DNA from: Oncomelania hupensis
Taxonomy: Eukaryota; Mollusca; Gastropoda; Littorinimorpha; Pomatiopsidae
Assembly: GCA_036898135.1 (NCBI GenBank)
Contig: CM072512.1
Span: forward strand, 36,375,772 to 36,439,771
Direction of reading: 5' to 3'
Length of the DNA stretch: 64,000 nt
Shown: in pieces, positions 10,617 through 20,100 of the stretch
Layout: each line of letters opens with the position of its first letter
Position numbering within the stretch: the first letter of the stretch is position 1
Notes under the pieces: generated by a model
The model's database searches: none
What the model was told of the DNA's origin: nothing
The model's input: the letters and a program-made list of their open reading frames with translations, nothing else
Position numbers and translations under genes: made by a program

Positions 10617-10748
10617 ATAGCAGATTGATAGAACAGAGCAGGAATGAGAAAGAGCAGAGAATGACAGCGACAGTGGGAATTCAAAGCACTAAATTTCCAG
10701 AAAGTGGGGATACTATTTATACTGAAACCCCCGTCACCCCAACGGGGG
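10617..10748 (-). mobile_element. family-C retroposon, part 2 of a split copy, with terminal hairpin
   Basis: Matches 7140-7276 closely. It ends in CCCCCGTCACCCCAACGGGGG, a 7-bp perfect stem with a 7-base loop. Confidence 0.75.
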
Positions 10749-11590
10749 AATATAAAACTAATGCCACTACAGCTGACAAACTGCTGATGCCAGAAACGTG
10801 TATAACTCACGCAATATCGACGTACTTTAAATGTCTTCATTAACGTTTCCTTATTAATACAATTGAAATACAACCTAGGACATTCAACAACAACAAAAAT
10901 CATGTATATAGACTGTAGCGGTGTAAATACGATCAGGCCACGTATGTGGACAAATCAATAACAGTCGTCGTTGTCAAAAGACCGTGAAATAATAAAGGGT
11001 TAATGTTAAAATTACAGTTTAATTAGTTCCTTTATTTGCTAGTCAAACCATACAGAAATGGAGACGTACTCACCAAAGGTCAGAATAAATTAGCACTTTA
11101 CCCCTTTAGTATCAGTTATTATAGCCTACACACTTCTTACGCTGCTTTGCTGGCCGCAGAGGACAGCGTCATTGGCGGGCGAGATCTTGAACATCACGTG
11201 ACCATTTTTTGAGCGTTTTTTTCAAATTATGACACTACGCACAGAGTATATAAGGCTGCTGAGGCATACGTTAGCCGTGCGTTCACAAACGTAAAAGCAC
11301 CTGATATCATTTAATTAAACATTCCGACTGTCTGTGAGTGTGTATTTTTGAATGTCCAGACTTATCTGAAAATACCTTGAAATAGGAAGCGTAAATCAGA
11401 GCAAACCATCTGTCGGCTTGTCTGATCGTCAGTCCCTCTGTCTGTTCGTCTGTTCGTCAGTCGGTCCTTTGGAAGCCATTTCCCAAAAACCACTGAACCG
11501 ATTTTCGCCAAACGTCACAGGAACATTATATAATGTAATGGCCTGCTCTCCCGTGCGGTCATATTTGCTTTAAACTCAATTCAATTCAAT
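10749..11590. other. older duplicated block D with promoter-like sequence
   Basis: No ORF of note. It contains GGACATTCAACAACAAC, a CAAAAGACCG..AATAAAGGGTTAATGTTAAAA segment, CATCACGTGACCA (an E-box-like palindrome, near 11194) and GAGTATATAAGGCTGCTGAG (TATA-like, near 11257). Most of this recurs in diverged form at 25870-26395, where the CACGTG is kept but the TATA is not. Promoter function is only a possibility. An (AATTC)n run sits at about 11576-11602. Confidence 0.5.
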
Positions 11591-11704
11591 TCAATTCAAT
11601 TATTTTTTTAACGTCTCTTCACTTGCTGGGTGCTATTAGACCAAAACACCTTCTCTCGAACAGGCAAACAAACACAAAGGTCCATAGACAATAAAATAAA
11701 TAAA

Positions 11705-12265
11705 TAAAATTCTACAACAATTTGTTGATCAGATATTTACTAATAGCCGTGGCAACGTCAACTATTACATGATGATGTAATATAGAATCTAATGGTTTTT
11801 CGTTGTCAGTCACTATTTGTTTTTCTTTGTATGTATTAAGCAGCACAGGACAATGTCGTACAATATGTTCCACACATAATCTTTGCGAGCAAACACACAA
11901 AATATTCTTAGAAAACTTGGTATTCCACGAATTCACCCTTCAGTTGGTGAATAGTCCTACCTATGTGTCTTGAACAAAGAAAGTCTGGAGCTCTAAAACT
12001 AAAAGCTGAACGCATGTAATTTTCAATTACACAGATTTCATTTCATGAGCAGAGAACTCGAGTTCAGGATGCTGAAATATGCTATTAATTTTCTGTGCTC
12101 CGTCCTTGGCCAGAATGTCTACTTTTTCGTTCCAGAAGAGACCACCGTGGGATGGAACCCAACAAAAATAGACATCAGTTCCTCTTGTCCGCAAATATGA
12201 ATTACTGCTCTAAACTCGTTTTGAACTGAATCTAACAATGGGCTTAGCCGATTTTAACATTGTAA
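11705..12265 (-). pseudogene. LINE fragment with RNase H end, copy 1
   Basis: The minus strand encodes the end of a LINE-type RNase H domain (FCWVPSHGGLFWNEKVDILA, with the WVPSH and NE..D.LAK signature, near 12100-12175). After an in-frame stop comes a C-terminal segment, VNSWNTKFSKNILCVCSQRL then VEHIVRHCPVLL, with a C-x-C...H...C zinc-knuckle-like pattern. RNase H-bearing LINEs include the I/R1 assemblage, a different group from the LINE at 7528. Upstream RT is missing. Confidence 0.75.
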
Positions 12266-12267
12266 TC

Positions 12268-12802
12268 AGTGGTGTTCCTAGGATTAGAGGGCAATAGGAC
12301 AAAATGTCCTAAATCATAAAACTAATCGGACATCATGTCCTGACTACATAAAAGCAATAGGACATTCAGATTGTGAAGCGAACCGATTAATGGTGCTTCT
12401 TTAGAAGACAGTGACTGAGAATAAATATGAATAAAGTAAAACAAAAACTCTGTTGTGTAAACAGTTTAAAAATGTATTATTTCTTTAAATGCAATGTTTG
12501 ACCAGATTATTTTTACGTATATTCTTCCTTTTTCTTCAAAGACGAGCTCAAAACAGACTGCCCTTTAGCAACACAAAGCTTTTTCTTCGGCGGCATTTTG
12601 AGTTTAGTAAGATCGTTGCAGAGGAAGTATGGTGTCGGTTATTTCCCTTTCAAAAGTGTCGAGTCTAGTCATAGTACTATCGGACAATGACCGCTAATTT
12701 CGTAATAGAATCGGACATTTGACGGGACACAGGTTTTTGCATTCGGTCATTTTCCAAACGAATCGGACCATGACCGATGTCCGAGGCCTCGGGACATCAC
12801 TA
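12268..12802. mobile_element. hAT-like non-autonomous DNA element, copy 1
   Basis: Termini are CAGTGGTGTTCCTAGG and, inverted, TAGTGATGTCCCGAGG, an imperfect terminal inverted repeat of hAT type (C/T-AGTG start). The interior has many GGACAT/ATGTCC repeats in both orientations near the ends. Near 12595, on the minus strand, is an ATG followed by PPKKK, possibly the start of a lost transposase. Flanking 8-mers (ATTGTAAT and ATTTGTTC) agree only partly, so the target duplication is decayed or absent. The copy 2 counterpart is about 44329-44865. Confidence 0.5.
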
Positions 12803-13129
12803 ATTTGTTCTTCTTACAGATAACACTATGTAACACAATTTTTGTTCCTGGCTTCTAAGTGTTATATTTCAATTGCTTATGTCTAAAGTACGTGAAAAAA
12901 TGACTTCATTAAGCACAAACTTTGCTTACACGACAACAGCACAAAGAAAACTCGTTTTTTTGTGAAAATAGAACGATTTTTTTTCATTTTCGTCATTATG
13001 ATCAGGTAAAAACAAAACTTGCACAAGGGTTAGACAAACACAGTCGGAAACCACTCAACAAGGTTCAGAAATGTGTAGATTTTCTAGATTTACGATTCTA
13101 CTGTGGATCACTCTCTCAGTTCAGTTTAT

Positions 13130-13555
13130 AAATTTATAGTCTCCAACACAGTATGCGTATAGGAGACTTTGGTATTATGATGTCCATTGATATAAGAGGT
13201 CGTGCTGCAGTAAGAGGTCATATGAAGAGGGAGCGCGGGACGCTGCTACGACGTCCGGAAGAAGACGGAGATGGATCGATGGCAGGCATGAGGGGAAGGA
13301 GTACGAACGAACGGCGGCAGGGGTAGGACCGGGGTGCCAGGGAGGCCGCCAAGGCCAAGGGAGGGCAAGCACAGAGGGGGAATGGTGGAGGGCCTAGCAG
13401 TGACCAGGAGGGCGGGGGGAGGGGAACGTACCTAATTAGATAAAAATCCTTCAGGACCACATTAAAAGTTGAGGAGGGCCGGGTAAAAGCTATAAACAAT
13501 CAAGAATGGACCCATAAAACAAGGAAGGGAAAAAAATGGTACAGTGAGGTAGGGA
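13130..13555. other. G-rich internal part of the CACTA-like element
   Basis: Purine-rich, G-rich sequence (GGGGTAGGACCGGGGTGCCA, then GGAGGGCGGGGGGAGGGGAA). Minus-strand ORFs of 65 and 93 aa here are Pro/Ser/Leu-rich and have no transposase motifs. I see no gene. Confidence 0.5.
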
Positions 13556-13749
13556 AAGTCATTCATGAAAACGGATACCCAGGACACAGGGGTCAACTGA
13601 AGGTATGAGTCATGTGGAGGGGATGGTCAGTCATGGAAACGGATACCCAGGCCTCGTGGGGTCGACTGAAGGTATGAGTCATGTGGAGGGGATGGTCAGT
13701 CATGGAAACGGATACCCAGGCCCCGTGGGGTCGACTGAAGGTATGAGCC
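13556..13749. repeat. about 69-bp minisatellite, left part, split by LTR element A
   Basis: The unit contains TCATGGAAACGGATACCCAG, GGGGTCGACTGAAGGTATGA and GTCATGTGGAGGGGATGG. About three units lie here, and degenerate units resume immediately after the LTR element at 19385. The retrotransposon therefore inserted into this array, duplicating GAGCC. Confidence 0.85.
13745..13749. other. target-site duplication of LTR element A (left)
   Basis: GAGCC immediately before the 5' LTR is repeated at 19385-19389 after the 3' LTR. Five base pairs is the length expected for many Ty3/Gypsy integrases. Confidence 0.93.
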
Positions 13750-14396
13750 TGTTACGTTGAAACGTGAACGAAAGTATGTCGGAAACGCGCACGATAGATC
13801 TAATCGTTTCGTTTTGCAAAGTATTCAATAATGGTGTTTATTTACCTTTGATTTGAGTTTGAATTGTTGTTAGGAGAGGCTTTGTATAACGTTGATAATT
13901 TGCGTTAGTCGATATTATTTGAGAATCTTCTGGATATGCGTGTTTACTCTTGATGGAAATTTCCCGATGCATGTCGAGGCGGGAGGTCGTTCCAGAAGGA
14001 GAAATAATAATGTATGACGTAAGTCAGTGATGACGATCTTTTATTCGATTGGTGGCAGTGCGTCATTTCTACGGTATTCGAAATCTTTCCGGAAAGGAGA
14101 GAGGTTATTTAATCGTGTGCCGAGTTCCTGTTGGGAGATTGTTGTAGAGAGAAAAGTTGTTGATAGTGATTTGGAAAGTTGCTGTGAAAGTTGTTGAGTC
14201 GAATTGAGAATTGTATGCAGTTGTTGATGTGTGCTGAATAAAAGTGGAAAACTTCATACGTCGACTTTGTGAATTGTATGCTGTTTGGACGGGCTGTGTG
14301 AATAAACGAATCTGAGTTACACAACTATCAGGAATTCAAGCATCGGGGCTGAATCAGATACTGATAGAAAACACCAACATCAAACGGAGTGTAACA
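13750..14396 (+). repeat. 5' LTR of element A
   Basis: Begins TGTTAC and ends GTAACA. Promoter-like TTATTTAA is at 14105-14112, with poly(A) signals AATAAA at 14237-14242 and 14301-14306. It contains GAATCTTCTGGAT and TTCCAGAAGGAGAA, which resemble heat-shock-type GAA/TTC units. It reads the same as the 3' LTR. Confidence 0.95.
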
Positions 14397-14399
14397 TTT

Positions 14400-14417
14400 T
14401 GGGGGTCAAGCCGCGAT
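14400..14417 (+). promoter_or_regulatory. candidate primer-binding site of element A
   Basis: TGGGGGTCAAGCCGCGAT lies three bases after the 5' LTR and starts with TGG as expected for pairing to a tRNA CCA end. I could not match it to a specific tRNA. Confidence 0.6.
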
Positions 14418-14582
14418 TCACGCCATAGCCAAGGGTTCAACTGCTACAACAAGCGAGTCAACGTTACGAGAGGCAGTCATCGAGGGTAGCCGCCAACGAG
14501 TTGCGTCGAGAGGGGCCAACATACTGGGACTACATCACCGATAGGTTCGGGTTGACTGCAAGGGCGTGTAGTCGCCGAAGAG

Positions 14583-14978
14583 TTGCTTCGTGAGCGAACA
14601 ACAGAGCGGGACTACGTGGCTACCGTAAGACTACGTCGAGGGACAGTTTCGGAGCTACATCGCCAGTGTTACAGCGAGCGTCGAGCGGACGTCGCGTCTA
14701 CTTCAGCACAGGAGCGTATACATCAACACCAGCGTGGTGCAGCGTCGCATACGACGAGGACAGCGGGGCCTGCGTCAGCGAAGGCGACTAGTGACAAGCA
14801 TCAGCGCTACTGCAGAAAGCGTGCTGTTCTAGAACAGTCTAGAAGGGTGCAGCACAGTCAAGAACTTTCTAGAAAAAGAACTTTCCAGAAAAGAACTTTC
14901 CAGAAAAAGAACTTTCCAGAAAAGAACTTTCCAGAAAAAGAACTTTCCAGAACTTTCCAGAAGCATCAAGATGGCTGA
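14583..14978 (+). CDS. upstream ORF in the leader of element A (uncertain)
   Basis: A 131-codon ORF in the leader whose TGA stop overlaps the gag start: the gag ATG is at 14971 and this stop at 14976-14978, in another frame, within ATGGCTGA. The product is Arg/Gln/Thr-rich with no recognisable domain, and its last third is a translation of the GAACTTTCCAGAA-type repeat. The overlap could allow termination-reinitiation, or the ORF could be accidental in a leader without stops. I lean to accidental. Confidence 0.25.
   Translation: MLRERTTERDYVATVRLRRGTVSELHRQCYSERRADVASTSAQERIHQHQRGAASHTTRTAGPASAKATSDKHQRYCRKRAVLEQSRRVQHSQELSRKRTFQKRTFQKKNFPEKNFPEKELSRTFQKHQDG
14863..14966 (+). promoter_or_regulatory. 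GAA/TTC repeat array in the leader of element A
   Basis: About six tandem units containing GAActTTCcaGAA, spaced by 2-3 A residues and ending just before the gag ATG. Each unit matches the three-part inverted GAA/TTC pattern of a heat-shock element. It lies in transcribed leader, so it could act as a downstream enhancer; this is inferred from sequence only. Confidence 0.5.
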
Positions 14979-17900
14979 CTTCTGGCAGAAAGGGATTCAA
15001 CTGAATCTAAAAGGGAAACAGTTGACGGAGTACGTCAAGTCCCAGGAGAGAATACAAGAACGAGAACTAGAAGAGCAGCGTCGCCGTGAAGAAAGAGAAC
15101 TAGAAGAGCAGCGTCGCCGTGAAGAAAGAGAACTAGAAGAGCGGCGTCAAGAAAAAGAAGAGCAACGACGTCGAGAAGAAAGAGAGTTCGAAGCGCAGCG
15201 TCGCCGAGAAGAAAGAGAGATGGACGAGAGACAATTAGAGGCTGAGCGTCAGTACCAGCTGGAGTTGGCGCGTATCCAAAACAATCAGCATGCGCCACAA
15301 GTCGTCAGCGACCACATGGCTCCAAAATTGCCAGCTTTCGTCGACGGGAAGGACCAGATCGACAGTTATTTGGCGAGATTTGAAAGGTTTGCCAAAAGCT
15401 CTAACTGGCAACCTCAAGACTGGGCGATTCGACTAAGTGCACTTCTGACGGGAGAAGCACTCGACGTCTACACCAGATTGTCGGACGATGACGCTAAAGA
15501 CTACGACGTCTTGAAAGAGGCCCTATTGCAGTGCTACAATTTTACAGAGAAGGGCTACCGTAAACGCTTCCGTGAATGCCGGCCTAAGTCAGACGAGACG
15601 CCAAAGCAGTTTGTGGAGCGCCTGTCGTCATATCTACACAAGTGGGTGGAGTTATCAGGCGAAACGAAGTCTTACGACAGTCTCCATGACCTGATCGTGA
15701 AAGAACAATTTCTCAATGCCTGTCACAAGGACCTAGCGACCCACTTAGAAGAACAAAAGCTGCAGACGCTTAAAGATGTGACTGAGGCTGCTGAAAGATA
15801 TCTCATCGCTCATGGGAAAACCCTGGGGCCACCCAGCGCGACGAAACATTTTCAGAAGACTGGAAACCATGTAAACCAGATCCAGGGAAGCCAGACGAGC
15901 CAGAGACAGACAGACTCCACGCCTCCTCCCAGGGAAGGGCATTCGAGAGGCTGTTTCACCTGCAACGCTACAGACCACAGAGCAGCTAACTGTCCTCAAA
16001 ACAAAAGTAGCGGACAGCGGGGCAGTACGGACAATGCAGCGGTGGGCAACCGACAGAGACGTTTCTCCAATCAACGGCAAACCAGTAGATCTGACCATCA
16101 GGTGTGCGGCGGGAGCGTCATTCTTCCGAGTGAGACCGAGCGCACAGCTACCCCTGCGGACGTGCAAGAGTGCATGACTGATGGCCAACTCCTCCTTGCC
16201 AACGGGAAATCCATCCCCGTCGTCGCCAGCGCAGCTGTGACCGTACAGAACATGCCTGTTTCCAAGGGACGCGTCGGAAATCATGAAGTGACTGTTTTAA
16301 GAGACTCTGGCTGCAGTGGGGTCATCGTCAGAGAAGACCTAATCGCTAAAGAACAGTTCACTGGCGATTCTAAATGGACACTCATGGCCGACAGCAAATG
16401 TGTGAAAGCGCCAGTTGCAAAAATTCATGTCAACACCCCTTTCTACATAGGCGAAGTCGAAGCGGTTTGCCTGAAGAAGCCGCTGTATGATTTGATGATC
16501 GGGAACATCGATGGCGCGAGACGACCCGACGACCCCGATCCAGAATGGAGTCCTGCCTCAACCCAACACGTCGAAGTTGTGGAGGAGGATCCATTGCCGT
16601 TTCCCGATGGAGACCTTACAGAGCTGCTACGGGACAATGTGGTTACTCCGGCTCAGCCCTGCCGACCAGAGATCGTCGGTGCCGTTACTACCAGGGCCCA
16701 GGCCAAGAGAGACAAGACGTCTACGCCACTGAAGGTCGCCGACAACTCTAAAGCTGCCATCATGGACAGAGATAAACTGATCCAGCTCCAGGAAGCTGAC
16801 AGCACTTTAAACAAGTACAGGAACCGCCAAGACCACGTGACCAAGGGCAGTGGCACGGTCTATTTTGAGGTGAAGGCCAAGATCCTGTATCGAATCTTCC
16901 AGCACCCGAGGGTCAACGGAGGTAAACCACTACGTCAAGTTTTGGTACCGTTACCCCTAAGGCGCCAAGTGATGGAAGTAGCACATGACTCAATCATGGG
17001 AGGTCACCTAGGTATCAAGAAGACGTCGGATAGAATCCAGGCGGTGTTTTACTGGCCAGGACTTCATGCGGACGTCAGCCGTTTCTGCCGATCATGTGAC
17101 ATTTGCCAGAAGACCATACCTCGAGGAAGGGTCCCGAAAGTGTCTATGCAGAGGATGCCTCTGGTCGACCGACCTTTCAAGAGGGTGGCCTTAGACTTAA
17201 TCGGCGAAATAAGACCTCCGAGTGAAGAAGGTCATCGGTGGGTACTGACTTTAGTGGACTATGCGACTCGGTACCCAGAAGCAGTGCCACTGAAGAAGAT
17301 TGACACTGAAACTGTAGCAGAGGCACTGGTGGACATGTTCAGTAGACTTGGAGTGCCTGAAGAAATTCTGACAGACCTCGGGACGCAGTTCGTCTCTGAC
17401 TGCATGAAGGAGGTGAACAGACTGCTGAGCATCCGGCATTTGACTACGACACCCTACCATCCGATGTGCAACGGGCTTGTCGAAAAGTTCAATGCTACGC
17501 TGAAGTCCACCTTGAAGAAACTGTGCAGCGAGCAGCCCAGACAATGGCATCGCTACATCAACGCCTTACTTTTCGCCTACAGAGAAGTACCGCAGGAGTC
17601 CACCGGCTTTTCTCCGTTCGAGCTGCTGTACGGAAGAACCATCCGCGGGCCGATGCACATCCTAAAAGAACTGTGGACGAAAGAAGTAGACACCCCAGAG
17701 GTGAAGAACAGCTACCAGTACGTGTTTGAGCTACGAGAGAAGCTGGAGCAGACTCTCGAGATAGCCAGAGAAAACCTGAAGAAGTCCCAGGACTGTGGAA
17801 AGCACTACTATGACCGTAGGGCTGTGAACAGGAAGTTTAAACCTGGCAACAAAGTGCTGGTGCTGCTACCTACCGATCATAATAAGTTGCTGATGCAGTG

Positions 17901-18501
17901 GAGAGGCCCGTACGAAGTGGAGACCGTGGTGGGGATCAACGACTATAAGGTGAAGGTCGGCCAGCATTCCAAAATATACCACGCCAACCTCCTTAAGCTG
18001 TACGTGGAGAGGCCGCCAGAGACTGTACTTGCAGCAACAGCAGCTGTGACCGACAACAGCTTTGACAGCGAAGAACTGTTGGAACTGGGAGACTTCCACA
18101 GCAAAGAAGGCATCGATGATGTTAAGCTACGACCGAGCTTGACGGAAGGTCAAAAGATGGAGCTCAAGGACCTTATGGGCGAGTTTCCCCACAACTTCAG
18201 CGATGTCCCTGGCTCTACGACTTTGGTCGAACATGAAGTCCACACCCAGACCTGGAAGGAGCATCTGCAGACCTTGAGGGAGCCGTTCCACCGTCCCGCA
18301 GAAGCCAACCTGACCGTGAGACCCAGCAAATGCATCCTGGGAGCTGACAACGTCGACTGCGTCGGACATCCGATGGAAGAAGGAGACAACGGAGGACGCA
18401 CTGATTCCAGGGAAGCCCATGTGATCATCGTCTTTGACCCTGGGCCGATGACGACCGCAACTGACGAGGGCGTCGTTTCCTTGCGAATGAAAGAACATTG
18501 A
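14971..18501 (+). CDS. Gag-protease-integrase polyprotein of element A, RT deleted
   Basis: 1176 codons; the start ATGGCTG has a reasonable context. The order by residue is as follows. A charged coiled coil or long single helix built of RREERELEEQ-type repeats (about 22-100) leads into a capsid-like Gag domain (about 118-285). A CCHC zinc knuckle follows (C328, C331, H336, C341). The aspartic protease site is RDSGC with D445. The integrase zinc domain has H672, H679, C709 and C712, and the integrase core has D742, D802 and E838 (35 residues between the last two, DD35E). A GPY module is near 979-981. After this comes the usual pre-RT linker (LTEGQKMELKDLM, near 18140), which jumps at about 18246 directly into the late RT segment (TWKEHLQTLR, ANLTVRPSKCILG). 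The RT catalytic region and all of RNase H are missing, yet the frame stays open. The product could assemble particles and integrate cDNA but not copy RNA. Confidence 0.92.
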   Translation: MADFWQKGIQLNLKGKQLTEYVKSQERIQERELEEQRRREERELEEQRRREERELEERRQEKEEQRRREEREFEAQRRREEREMDERQLEAERQYQLELARIQNNQHAPQVVSDHMAPKLPAFVDGKDQIDSYLARFERFAKSSNWQPQDWAIRLSALLTGEALDVYTRLSDDDAKDYDVLKEALLQCYNFTEKGYRKRFRECRPKSDETPKQFVERLSSYLHKWVELSGETKSYDSLHDLIVKEQFLNACHKDLATHLEEQKLQTLKDVTEAAERYLIAHGKTLGPPSATKHFQKTGNHVNQIQGSQTSQRQTDSTPPPREGHSRGCFTCNATDHRAANCPQNKSSGQRGSTDNAAVGNRQRRFSNQRQTSRSDHQVCGGSVILPSETERTATPADVQECMTDGQLLLANGKSIPVVASAAVTVQNMPVSKGRVGNHEVTVLRDSGCSGVIVREDLIAKEQFTGDSKWTLMADSKCVKAPVAKIHVNTPFYIGEVEAVCLKKPLYDLMIGNIDGARRPDDPDPEWSPASTQHVEVVEEDPLPFPDGDLTELLRDNVVTPAQPCRPEIVGAVTTRAQAKRDKTSTPLKVADNSKAAIMDRDKLIQLQEADSTLNKYRNRQDHVTKGSGTVYFEVKAKILYRIFQHPRVNGGKPLRQVLVPLPLRRQVMEVAHDSIMGGHLGIKKTSDRIQAVFYWPGLHADVSRFCRSCDICQKTIPRGRVPKVSMQRMPLVDRPFKRVALDLIGEIRPPSEEGHRWVLTLVDYATRYPEAVPLKKIDTETVAEALVDMFSRLGVPEEILTDLGTQFVSDCMKEVNRLLSIRHLTTTPYHPMCNGLVEKFNATLKSTLKKLCSEQPRQWHRYINALLFAYREVPQESTGFSPFELLYGRTIRGPMHILKELWTKEVDTPEVKNSYQYVFELREKLEQTLEIARENLKKSQDCGKHYYDRRAVNRKFKPGNKVLVLLPTDHNKLLMQWRGPYEVETVVGINDYKVKVGQHSKIYHANLLKLYVERPPETVLAATAAVTDNSFDSEELLELGDFHSKEGIDDVKLRPSLTEGQKMELKDLMGEFPHNFSDVPGSTTLVEHEVHTQTWKEHLQTLREPFHRPAEANLTVRPSKCILGADNVDCVGHPMEEGDNGGRTDSREAHVIIVFDPGPMTTATDEGVVSLRMKEH

Positions 18502-18737
18502 CAGTATCCAGAAAGACTTGCAGATGAGAAACTTTGACTCTGTGTGAATGAACTGTGAACATTGACATTATCCAGGCAGATTTGAAGATGAAAACCATTG
18601 ACTCTGTGTAGATAAGCTGAGCGCAATTACAGTATTCAGAAAGTCTTAAATTAGTTTCAATTGTGGACTTTGTTTGTGCATTACGTTTCAACGTTGTTGA
18701 AAGAAATTGGGTAAATTTCTTCTTGAGTGGGGGGTTA
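18502..18737 (+). other. 3' untranslated region and polypurine tract of element A
   Basis: It contains two ~65-bp imperfect repeats (GAACATTGACATTATCCAG and GACTCTGTGT segments). A G-rich tract, GAGTGGGGGG at 18725-18734, lies just before the 3' LTR and is the likely polypurine primer for plus-strand synthesis. Confidence 0.75.
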
Positions 18738-19384
18738 TGTTACGTTGAAACGTGAACGAAAGTATGTCGGAAACGCGCACGATAGATCTAATCGTTTCGT
18801 TTTGCAAAGTATTCAATAATGGTGTTTATTTACCTTTGATTTGAGTTTGAATTGTTGTTAGGAGAGGCTTTGTATAACGTTGATAATTTGCGTTAGTCGA
18901 TATTATTTGAGAATCTTCTGGATATGCGTGTTTACTCTTGATGGAAATTTCCCGATGCATGTCGAGGCGGGAGGTCGTTCCAGAAGGAGAAATAATAATG
19001 TATGACGTAAGTCAGTGATGACGATCTTTTATTCGATTGGTGGCAGTGCGTCATTTCTACGGTATTCGAAATCTTTCCGGAAAGGAGAGAGGTTATTTAA
19101 TCGTGTGCCGAGTTCCTGTTGGGAGATTGTTGTAGAGAGAAAAGTTGTTGATAGTGATTTGGAAAGTTGCTGTGAAAGTTGTTGAGTCGAATTGAGAATT
19201 GTATGCAGTTGTTGATGTGTGCTGAATAAAAGTGGAAAACTTCATACGTCGACTTTGTGAATTGTATGCTGTTTGGACGGGCTGTGTGAATAAACGAATC
19301 TGAGTTACACAACTATCAGGAATTCAAGCATCGGGGCTGAATCAGATACTGATAGAAAACACCAACATCAAACGGAGTGTAACA
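18738..19384 (+). repeat. 3' LTR of element A
   Basis: 647 bp, the same length as the 5' LTR and reading identically throughout. AATAAA signals are at 19225-19230 and 19289-19294. It is followed by the GAGCC duplication (19385-19389). Confidence 0.95.
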
Positions 19385-20100
19385 GAGCCATGTGGTATGG
19401 GATGTCAATCATGAAAACGAATACCCAGGATCCAAGGGATCAACTGAGGTATATGTCATGTGGTGAGAAATGTCAGTAGGGGTATCTAATACCCAGGACA
19501 CAAGGATCAACTGAAGGTATGAGTCATGTGAGGGGGGTGGTCAGTCATGGAAACGGATACCCAGGACCCATGGGGTCGACTGGAGGTATGAGCCATGTGG
19601 TATGAGAGCAAGGTAGCTGAGCGGTATGAGTCAGTACGTGGTAGTAATACCCAGGACCCAATGGGTCAGCTGAGGGTACAATCCGTGTAGTATTAGCTGA
19701 GTGGGAACATGTCACTTAAGTAGAGCATACCCAGGACCCGAGAAGGTAGAGTCGAACCCAAGGCCCATGGGCCATGTGGGGGAATAGGTTACAAACAGGT
19801 AATTGAGTGCGGATAGTCATCATTAGTAGTTGTAAGACAAAGGAACCCAAGACTAGTTCCGGGGAGAGAACCGGCCAGGCGGTTGAGTTTAAAGGTGTAC
19901 AGACAATCGTGAGCGGTAGGTGCACACCACGGTCATGAACAGCAGTCCAAAGTTAGTCGACAAGGAGTAGGCTACCAGGTCGGCCATGGAGTCCAGATGC
20001 ACGTCGCGGCAGGCAATCCCAACCGCGGAGAAGTCAGGCTCCAGGGCCAGACACTCAAGGACACAGTGGTCGTGTGCTTTTATACTTGTACAGCTACTTT
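19385..20100. repeat. minisatellite, right part, and CACTA-element interior
   Basis: Degenerate continuation of the ~69-bp units (ACCCAGGACCCATGGGGTCG, GGTATGAGCCATGTGG) to about 19790, then unique sequence. No gene seen. Confidence 0.7.

Larger units (their letters stand above)
13750..19384 (+). mobile_element. LTR retrotransposon A (Gmr1-like Ty3/Gypsy), RT-deleted
   Basis: A 5635-bp element with two 647-bp LTRs (TGTTAC...GTAACA), a primer-binding site, a long leader, one 1176-codon gag-pol ORF and a polypurine tract, flanked by GAGCC duplications. Domain order is Gag, protease, integrase, then a short RT remnant. Integrase before RT is the order described for the Gmr1-like group rather than standard Ty3/Gypsy. 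The LTRs look identical base for base, so insertion was recent. It sits in the minisatellite of the CACTA-like element and is absent from copy 2. Confidence 0.93.

Noticed and set aside
10617..10748. Helitron 3' end (hairpin near a terminus)
   Set aside because: The hairpin is not followed by CTRR and the other end lacks a 5' TC. The short tandem tail at the opposite end points to a retroposon instead.
13175..13499. Pro/Ser/Leu-rich minus-strand ORFs as a CACTA transposase exon
   Set aside because: No transposase motif is visible; composition follows the G-rich strand bias of this stretch.
13750..19384. Calling element A an envelope-bearing retrovirus
   Set aside because: No third ORF with signal peptide or membrane segment is present after pol; only a short untranslated region and the polypurine tract precede the 3' LTR.
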